This document shows, one piece after another, positions 15,101 to 18,732 of a DNA stretch of 18,732 nt. Source of the stretch: Bacteroidota bacterium. Its GTDB lineage: Bacteria > Bacteroidota > Bacteroidia > NS11-12g > UBA955. Location of the stretch: NCBI GenBank assembly GCA_009918425.1, contig RGEC01000017.1, positions 1 to 18,732 on the forward strand, read 5' to 3'. Positions within the stretch are counted from its first letter, which is position 1; every line of letters begins with the position of its first letter. The notes under the pieces are model-generated. The model was given only the letters and a program-made list of their open reading frames with translations, was not told where the DNA came from and did not search any database. Both the position numbers and the translations under genes were made by a program.

Positions 15101-15264
15101 AATTTAAGAAAATCCCTACGGTTAGAGTTTAATTCTACACCCTCTTCTCCCAACACTTCGTCCAGTGGAAGCGCATCGGGAAATTCGTTTTTTCTTGCTG
15201 CAAGGAACGCCGGATCTTTAACCAGTTCCTCCTCACCTTTCCAGTACTTTATGTTATTGGACAT
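12124..15264 (-). CDS. actB: Alternative complex III subunit ActB (Tat-exported pterin-enzyme-like/ferredoxin fusion)
   Basis: 1046 residues with two joined modules. Residues 1-70 form the extended Tat domain known from such proteins: about 48 residues precede NRRDFLKFFG (Arg49-Arg50), and a hydrophobic stretch ends in AAC (Cys68). Residues 90-760 resemble the catalytic subunit of molybdopterin oxidoreductases, which in this complex works without pterin. Residues 775-1010 are a four-cluster ferredoxin module: CTGCGSCVVSC (from Cys788), CQHCSQAPCETVCP, CIGTKYCGNNCP, and CSFC with CQRACP. That totals 15 Cys, the number expected for three [4Fe-4S] and one [3Fe-4S] cluster, matching characterised ActB. 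It carries electrons from the quinol site at ActC toward the haem subunits. A further four-Cys motif (98, 101, 105, 133) in the first module is noted in findings. The gap to actA is 19 bp. Confidence 0.95.
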   Translation of the reverse strand: MSNNIKYWKGEEELVKDPAFLAARKNEFPDALPLDEVLGEEGVELNSNRRDFLKFFGFSVTAVALAACYKTKVRHAVPYLVKPEDVTPGVASYYSSTCGACSTGCGVEVKVREGRPIKVDGNPRSSISKGGLCATGQASILSLYDTERLANPLVNGAESSDWTKIDQAITAKLKEIDKSKGRIVILSQTIHSPSTLKAVEDFKAKFTTAEHITYDAISYSGIITANKEDFGKAAIPSYKFENAELIVSFGADFLGSWISPVEYTKGYVSNRIPTAGKIMSKHIQIESNLSMTGTNADERFPMKASKEILHLSTLYNYIADKAGSKQMPVAKKEELPGDSLKRMADMLWNAKGKSLVISGSNDTVAQKLVNGINMLLENYGKTIDISNQSNQYKGVDADTDNLLKDLSAGKVSAVIFYNTNPVYNHNASWAEAVKKASLSVSFASTKDETASACQYVCPDNHYLESWGDAEPRAGEFHFMQPTISNVFNTRQAQLSLLAWAESTPKAENDPFASKAILSQKLSASPYYIYIKSNWAGKLTSNEAFNKALHDGVWSEASEIKPASYSGDVVALADAVSRSNKNSGTDLILYSQVYVKDGAHGNNPWLHELPDPVSKVTWDNYVSLPKSLAHKLSLREGDTVNVKVGNITLSNVPAMVQPGQANETVGLALGYGRTAAGKVGGSKEKGFDTVGVSAWALATTQNGSRGWVVSGVEISKGDETYALAQTQTHHSIEGRDLVREASYSEWKKNPKAGNDKEKTHVYTIWEKRDYRKDGSPNHLWAMAIDLNACTGCGSCVVSCSIENNVPVVGRDEIRLRREMTWIRIDRYYSFANTSKEIEGKYVTREKEIGQIDKADKGDFAHWENIKVVHQPMMCQHCSQAPCETVCPVLATTHSTEGLNQMTYNRCIGTKYCGNNCPYKVRRFNWFRYNDNDKFDFHFNNPLGKMVINPDVTVRTRGVMEKCSFCVQRIQEGKLKAKRDGKSPSEVKVETACQRACPANAIVFGDLHNPDSEISKLYKNERAFGVLEEINVQSSVKYMTKIRNTETI

Positions 15265-15283
15265 GTTAGTTCTTTGCTATGTA

Positions 15284-16588
15284 TTAATAATGACACTTGG
15301 CACATTCCAGACCACCGTTCATGGCAGGCGTAATTTTAACCTTGCCGTCAGGTCCGAAATATTGACTCTTGTTATTTTTATCCTTCAAATCTTTAGCAGC
15401 CTTTTCGTGCAGCGCCGCGTAATAATTGTTGTTGGCTGCATCGATACCGGCATTCCTGTGACAATCAATACACCAGCCCATTTGAAGTGAACTCCACTGT
15501 TGCACAACCTCCATTTTCTCAACAGGGCCATGACAAGTTTGGCAAGCCAAACCGGCAACTTTTACGTGCTGGCTGTGGTTGAAGTATGCGTGATCGGGCA
15601 AGTTATGAATGCGAACCCAACGAATTGGTTTGGGGTTGGAACCAAAAGCCTCAGCACCATTTTTCTCTGGATTGTAATCCAATGCCTTATAAATTTTTGC
15701 AATTTCAGGTGAAATTCCATCACCTTCTGCGGTAGATGCTTTCTGCACACCTTTGTGGCAGTTCATACAAATATTGGTAGAAGGAATTGTAGCTGATTTG
15801 CTCTCTTCTACACCTATGTGACAATATTTACAATCCAGCTTCATGTCACCTGCGTGGAGTTTATGACTGAAGGCAATGGGCTGGGTAGGTGCATATCCCT
15901 TTTGAACACCAACCTCGGTAATACCAAATTTATATGACCATACAAAACCAATTCCCCCTAAAATCACTACCGTAAATACCGTTAATACGGTGGGGTTCAT
16001 TTTCGCAAGCTTTTCAGGCAGCAGGCCTTTGATAAAGGAGCCTTTAGATTCCTCTGCAGCTGTTCCATCCTGCTCGGCAGCAAGTCTGCGAAGTGTATTG
16101 CGAACTTTACCCAGAATAATAAGCACAATGATAAAGACACCTATCAGAGCCAGTAATATATATTGTGTATTGGAGTCAGTAGCGGTTTTTTCACCTTCGG
16201 CAGTAACTGTAGGTACTTTCGCGGCTGGCTTGGGAGCTGTTTTGATGTATTCAAGAATATGTTTTACCTGATCCGGTGAAAGATTTTCAAAAATATTCAT
16301 GGCTGCTCCGCCATACTCCTTGAAAAGAGCATTGGCATCAGCATCGCCACTTTTTCTGAAAGCTTCATTGTTACGAACCCATTTTATGAGCCACTCTTCG
16401 CTTCTTCTTTCGGTAACGCCCCGAAGTGCAGGGCCCACAACTTTTTTGTCTAACGCGTGACAGCTGCCACAGTTGTTCGCTTCATAGAGCTTTTTACCTT
16501 CCTCGGCACTGGCCTTAAACTGCGCTTTCAGTGAAAATGAAAGCGAGAGTGCGGCTGCGAGTGCCAAAGTTCTCATTTGTCTTTGCAT
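15284..16588 (-). CDS. actA: Alternative complex III subunit ActA, hexahaem cytochrome c (class-I domain fused to pentahaem domain)
   Basis: 434 residues, first gene of the operon. A signal peptide (MRTLALAAALSLSFSLKAQ) is followed by a class-I cytochrome c domain with CGSCH at 40-44 and Met97 (GAAMNIF) as probable ligand. Two transmembrane helices come next (about 142-160 and 199-218), then a multihaem domain with CKYCH 253-257, CMNCH 274-278, CQTCH 349-353, CIDCH 373-377 and CAKCH 429-433. The two helices return the chain across the membrane so that both haem domains lie on the outer side. The pentahaem part is the typical ActA wire that receives electrons from ActB. The added N-terminal haem makes six. 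The start could be the ATG at 16586-16588 or the one at 16574-16576 (Met5); the second gives a cleaner signal peptide. A promoter box lies 28 nt upstream. Confidence 0.93.
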   Translation of the reverse strand: MQRQMRTLALAAALSLSFSLKAQFKASAEEGKKLYEANNCGSCHALDKKVVGPALRGVTERRSEEWLIKWVRNNEAFRKSGDADANALFKEYGGAAMNIFENLSPDQVKHILEYIKTAPKPAAKVPTVTAEGEKTATDSNTQYILLALIGVFIIVLIILGKVRNTLRRLAAEQDGTAAEESKGSFIKGLLPEKLAKMNPTVLTVFTVVILGGIGFVWSYKFGITEVGVQKGYAPTQPIAFSHKLHAGDMKLDCKYCHIGVEESKSATIPSTNICMNCHKGVQKASTAEGDGISPEIAKIYKALDYNPEKNGAEAFGSNPKPIRWVRIHNLPDHAYFNHSQHVKVAGLACQTCHGPVEKMEVVQQWSSLQMGWCIDCHRNAGIDAANNNYYAALHEKAAKDLKDKNNKSQYFGPDGKVKITPAMNGGLECAKCHY

Positions 16589-16616
16589 GCTTATTTGAAC
16601 GCTGTTATTCGCGGTG

Positions 16617-16646
16617 CAAATATAGAAAGCGTATTCAGGCGGTTAA
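16617..16646 (-). promoter_or_regulatory. Promoter of the actABCDEF operon
   Basis: On the minus strand TATATTTG (16624 down to 16617), followed by C, matches the Bacteroidota -7 consensus fully. It is identical to the box of the small basic protein gene. With a 19-nt spacer the -33 position (16644-16646) reads TTA within TTTTAA instead of TTG, so it is imperfect and may depend on an activator. The start point would give a leader of about 24 nt before the ATG at 16588, with no Shine-Dalgarno sequence. Confidence 0.6.
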
Positions 16647-16649
16647 AAC

Positions 16650-16674
16650 AAATTGTTCACATTGATAACAATTT
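16650..16674. repeat. Inverted repeat upstream of the act promoter, candidate operator
   Basis: AAATTGTT at 16650-16657 and AACAATTT at 16667-16674 are exact reverse complements separated by 9 bp. The repeat begins a few bases upstream of the -33 position of the act promoter. Its centre (16662) is about 50 bp from the likely start point, a place used by activators. The core TTGTT-N9-AACAA has the two-fold symmetry of a dimeric regulator site; no regulator family can be named from it. Confidence 0.45.
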
Positions 16675-16805
16675 AAAAAGATTCTAAATACATAATTCAA
16701 TTTATTGTAATTCATTGTTTTAATAATTGTGCTTTACATCTGTTTTGTACATGTATAAAAGATAGTACACATTCTCAGCATGGCAATGATCTGGGAAAAG
16801 AATGT

Positions 16806-16813
16806 GATTTTTG
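16806..16813 (+). promoter_or_regulatory. Degenerate -7 box (GATTTTTG) before the glycosyltransferase gene
   Basis: GATTTTTG followed by C keeps seven of the constrained bases' pattern except G for the first T of TAnnTTTG. No TTG is seen at the -33 distance. It ends 4 nt before the GTG start codon at 16818. Weak call, made because the same geometry recurs before other genes here. Confidence 0.3.
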
Positions 16814-16817
16814 CATT

Positions 16818-17558
16818 GTGATACTCGGAAAAAAAATAGTGGTGGTACTGCCGGCCTACAATGCAGGCAAAACCCTAGAAAAAACCTACCGTGAAATTCC
16901 CTTTGACATAGTAGACGATGTAATTTTGGTAGATGATGCCAGCAAGGACAATACCTCGCAGCTAGCGCAGGAGCTGGGGATTGGTCATGTTGTTGTTCAC
17001 AAGAACAACCGTGGATATGGCGGCAACCAAAAAACATGTTATGATACAGCAAGGCAACTGGGAGCTGATGTAGTGGTAATGCTGCATCCCGATTATCAAT
17101 ACACGCCTAAACTTATTCGAAGCATGGCCTATCTCATCGCTGAAGGCGTTTATCCGGTTGTGTTTGGCAGCAGAATTCTGGGAAAAGGCGCCTTAAAAGG
17201 CGGCATGCCTATGTATAAGTATATAGCCAACCGCATGCTAACCTTTTTTCAAAATTTATTGATGAATCAGAAGCTTGCAGAGTATCACACCGGTTACAGA
17301 GCATTCTCGGGTGAGGTGCTCAATACCGTTAAATATGAGCTCAATTCTGATGATTTTGTATTTGACAACGAAATGATTGGCCAAATATTTATGAATGGCT
17401 TTGAGATAGGAGAAATAACTTGTCCCACAAAATATTTCGAAGAGGCCAGTTCTATAAATTTTGCCAGAAGCACCAAATACGGGCTTGGGGTTTTGCGGGT
17501 CAGCATCACCTACCGACTTTGCAAATGGGGCATTTATCGAAGTCAGATATTTCGTTAG
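16818..17558 (+). CDS. GT2-family glycosyltransferase (dolichol-phosphate-mannose synthase-like)
   Basis: 246 residues, GT-A fold family 2 glycosyltransferase. Visible motifs are VVVLPAYNAGKTL (8-20), the nucleotide-sugar aspartates ILVDDASKD (Asp39-Asp40), NRGYGGNQKT (64-73), MLHPDYQY (88-95) in the place of the usual DxD metal site with Asp92, and YHTGYRAFS (156-164). It lacks C-terminal membrane helices, so it is a soluble or peripheral cytoplasmic enzyme. It probably transfers a sugar to a lipid carrier or cell-envelope acceptor; donor and acceptor cannot be told. The start is GTG: no in-frame ATG lies upstream of the first strand, and the protein begins just before KIVVVLPAYNAG as in relatives. 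It is divergent from the act operon. Its TAG stop overlaps the stop of the convergent transglycosylase gene by 4 bp. Confidence 0.88.
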   Translation: MILGKKIVVVLPAYNAGKTLEKTYREIPFDIVDDVILVDDASKDNTSQLAQELGIGHVVVHKNNRGYGGNQKTCYDTARQLGADVVVMLHPDYQYTPKLIRSMAYLIAEGVYPVVFGSRILGKGALKGGMPMYKYIANRMLTFFQNLLMNQKLAEYHTGYRAFSGEVLNTVKYELNSDDFVFDNEMIGQIFMNGFEIGEITCPTKYFEEASSINFARSTKYGLGVLRVSITYRLCKWGIYRSQIFR

Positions 17559-18577
17559 TTCTTAGAATACAACACCCGGGTTTCTTCTGTGTGCAACATA
17601 TTCTGCTTCTCAAATTCCAAATAGCAGGCCAATGCCAGTTGAGAATAGTTTTGAGCTTCACTTTTAAAATACCCTACACTGGTCTTCCATAGTGTTTTTA
17701 TTAAATCGTTCCCTTGTGCATCCTTTGGCAATATGGCCATTGCTCCTCTCACGGTGCCTGCTCCGGCGTTATAATTATGCAGGGCTAATAACTTAAACCA
17801 CAATGCGCTTTCATCTACCTCAAAACCATACGTTTCGCACCATTTCCTGGCATAAGGAATACAAATTTCCTTTATTAGCATAGCGGCTGCGTAGGCGCTG
17901 CGATCAAAATTCTCTCTTTCATCCATATATCGATCCACCCTTAATCCATATTTGCGTGCAACAAAAGGCATCAATTGAAAATTACCATAGGCTCCGGCTA
18001 TGCTCTTTTGTTTGTTTGAGCCAGGACTCTCAATCAGCAAAACACTTTGAGCATAAAAAGGATCCACGCCGAAACTATCAAACAATTTTATGCCCCGTTC
18101 CATTAGACCTCCTATTTTGTCAAACCTATAAAAATGGCTCTTCCCAGAAGTAAACCGAATATGAAAGGATGAATCCAATTTATACCGATTGCGTAATTCA
18201 TCTTTCAGTTGTACAAGCCGATTATTTTTCTCAAGACTATCTATCAGTTTTTTAGGCAAAACAACCAGAAGCCTTCTGTTTTCGACAATGTTTGCCAAAA
18301 CGCTATCTTTACTCAGCGCAACAATTTTCCGCCAAAAACGAACCTCCGGCAGAGTGTCCCAGCCATCCACACGAATACATCCGACTTTAAAATAACAAAT
18401 CTTTTCCCCATCACTTTTACGCACTGTACAAATTTCCCTAATACACCCATCATTGGGTTTCGGTTTGCTGTTTTTAGAGGCTTCGGAAGAAGATGCGGAA
18501 TTGCAAGACACTGCGAGGATAAAAGTGGCACCCAGCAATGTTTGTGTAGTTTTGGAGATATTAAATAACAGGTTCAT
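17555..18577 (-). CDS. Lytic transglycosylase (SLT-domain) lipoprotein
   Basis: 340 residues. A lipoprotein signal peptide ends at AVSC (Cys25). After a linker and a region with Cys45, 50, 61 and 67, a catalytic SLT domain covers about 165-300. It has LLIES with Glu183 as the likely catalytic acid, AGAYGNFQLMP (194-204) and LHNYNAGAGTVRGA (266-279). These are the E-S, G-x-x-Q-x-M-P and A-x-N-x-G type motifs of Slt/MltC-D enzymes. Such enzymes cut the glycan chain of peptidoglycan with formation of 1,6-anhydro-muramic ends. The ATG overlaps the stop of the TPR-like gene upstream (ATGA), so the two are very likely co-transcribed and translationally coupled. The N-terminal 60-160 part has no domain I can name. 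It ends tail to tail with the glycosyltransferase with shared stop bases. Confidence 0.88.
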   Translation of the reverse strand: MNLLFNISKTTQTLLGATFILAVSCNSASSSEASKNSKPKPNDGCIREICTVRKSDGEKICYFKVGCIRVDGWDTLPEVRFWRKIVALSKDSVLANIVENRRLLVVLPKKLIDSLEKNNRLVQLKDELRNRYKLDSSFHIRFTSGKSHFYRFDKIGGLMERGIKLFDSFGVDPFYAQSVLLIESPGSNKQKSIAGAYGNFQLMPFVARKYGLRVDRYMDERENFDRSAYAAAMLIKEICIPYARKWCETYGFEVDESALWFKLLALHNYNAGAGTVRGAMAILPKDAQGNDLIKTLWKTSVGYFKSEAQNYSQLALACYLEFEKQNMLHTEETRVLYSKN

Positions 18578-18732
18578 TCTTTCTTGTCACAATAAGTATC
18601 GAGGTATTTTTTAGCGGCTTTTTCGCCCAGTTTATAGCTTTTTTCCCAATCAGCACAAGCTTCTTCACCTTTTCCAAGTTTTAACCTGGTGAGCCCGCGT
18701 CCCAGGTAGGCATAAGCAGGCGCTGTGTTTTT
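18574..18732 (-). CDS. Partial TPR-like protein, C-terminus
   Basis: The last 52 residues of a gene that enters from the right edge, in frame from the window end to TGA at 18574-18576. The visible part reads AYAYLGRGLTRLKLGKGEEA, then ACADWEKSYKLGEKAAKKYL and a C-terminal DTYCDKKE. The A-x-x-x-x-G-x-A-x-x-x-L-G-x-x-x-x-A-x-x-D-W spacing, with the CADWEK..LGEK..KKYLDTYC ending, is typical of the last tetratricopeptide repeat in Bacteroidota TPR proteins. TPR modules mediate protein contacts. The TGA shares ATGA with the transglycosylase start, so it is the upstream cistron of that operon. The rest of the protein, including any signal peptide, is outside the window. Confidence 0.75.
   Translation of the reverse strand, partial: KNTAPAYAYLGRGLTRLKLGKGEEACADWEKSYKLGEKAAKKYLDTYCDKKE

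Larger units (their letters stand above)
16589..16817. other. Divergent intergenic region between actA and the glycosyltransferase gene
   Basis: 229 bp without a convincing gene. It holds the actA -7 box (16617-16624), a perfect inverted repeat (16650-16674), and an AT-rich stretch (about 16671-16740) with several ATTGT half-sites. A degenerate -7 box for the rightward gene lies at 16806-16813. No hairpin with a T-tract and no tRNA-like structure were found here. Confidence 0.7.

Noticed and set aside
12124..15264. Reading the operon as a polysulfide/nitrite reductase or formate dehydrogenase complex (Psr/Nrf-like)
   Set aside because: The gene order A-F, the ActA multihaem subunit, the DUF3341 ActD, ActE and the second NrfD-like ActF are specific for alternative complex III.
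16780..16821. Short ORF (13 codons plus stop, starts MAMIWEK) overlapping the glycosyltransferase start as a possible leader peptide
   Set aside because: It would lie upstream of or inside the only promoter-like box (16806-16813), has no regulatory-codon pattern and no hairpin pair after it.

Overview
The window looks like a chromosomal segment of a Bacteroidota bacterium. Four things point there. There is an alternative complex III (act) operon, a predicted secreted FG-GAP/ASPIC-UnbV lipoprotein, and several short lipoprotein signal peptides. Promoter-like boxes of the Bacteroidota type TAnnTTTG(C) precede most transcription units, and gene starts lack clear Shine-Dalgarno sequences. No tRNA, rRNA, CRISPR array, insertion sequence or phage gene is visible.

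Layout. 1-137: 3' end of a gene on +, probably the tRNA-modifying methyltransferase mnmD. 172-3762 (+): very large FG-GAP repeat lipoprotein with an ASPIC/UnbV domain. 3769-4015: a compact unit with a near-consensus promoter, a 49-residue very basic protein and a textbook intrinsic terminator. 4076-5386 (+): lipoprotein of the vanadium-haloperoxidase/PAP2 superfamily. 5389-8001 (-): valS, convergent with the haloperoxidase-like gene, stop codons 2 bp apart. 8050-8081: intrinsic terminator of the act operon. 8097-16588 (-): actABCDEF. 16589-16817: divergent intergenic region with the act promoter and a perfect 8-bp-arm inverted repeat. 16818-17558 (+): GT2 glycosyltransferase with a GTG start. 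17555-18577 (-): lytic transglycosylase lipoprotein whose stop overlaps that of the glycosyltransferase. 18574-18732 (-): 3' end of a TPR-like gene coupled to the transglycosylase by an ATGA overlap.

The act genes form a complete quinol:electron-acceptor oxidoreductase. ActC and ActF are NrfD-type membrane subunits, ActB is a pterin-oxidoreductase-like/ferredoxin fusion with 15 cysteines in its ferredoxin half, ActA and ActE carry haem c, and ActD is a two-helix DUF3341 protein. Here ActA has six CXXCH motifs, because a class-I cytochrome c domain is joined in front of the pentahaem domain. The operon ends at a strong terminator directly after actF, so no terminal oxidase is co-transcribed. 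ActF carries an unusual histidine-rich loop.

I see no clearly unprecedented multi-gene system. The best leads are the 49-residue basic protein with its own palindrome-overlapped promoter, the act operator candidate, the haem and histidine elaborations of the act complex, and several promoters that appear to abut their start codons.
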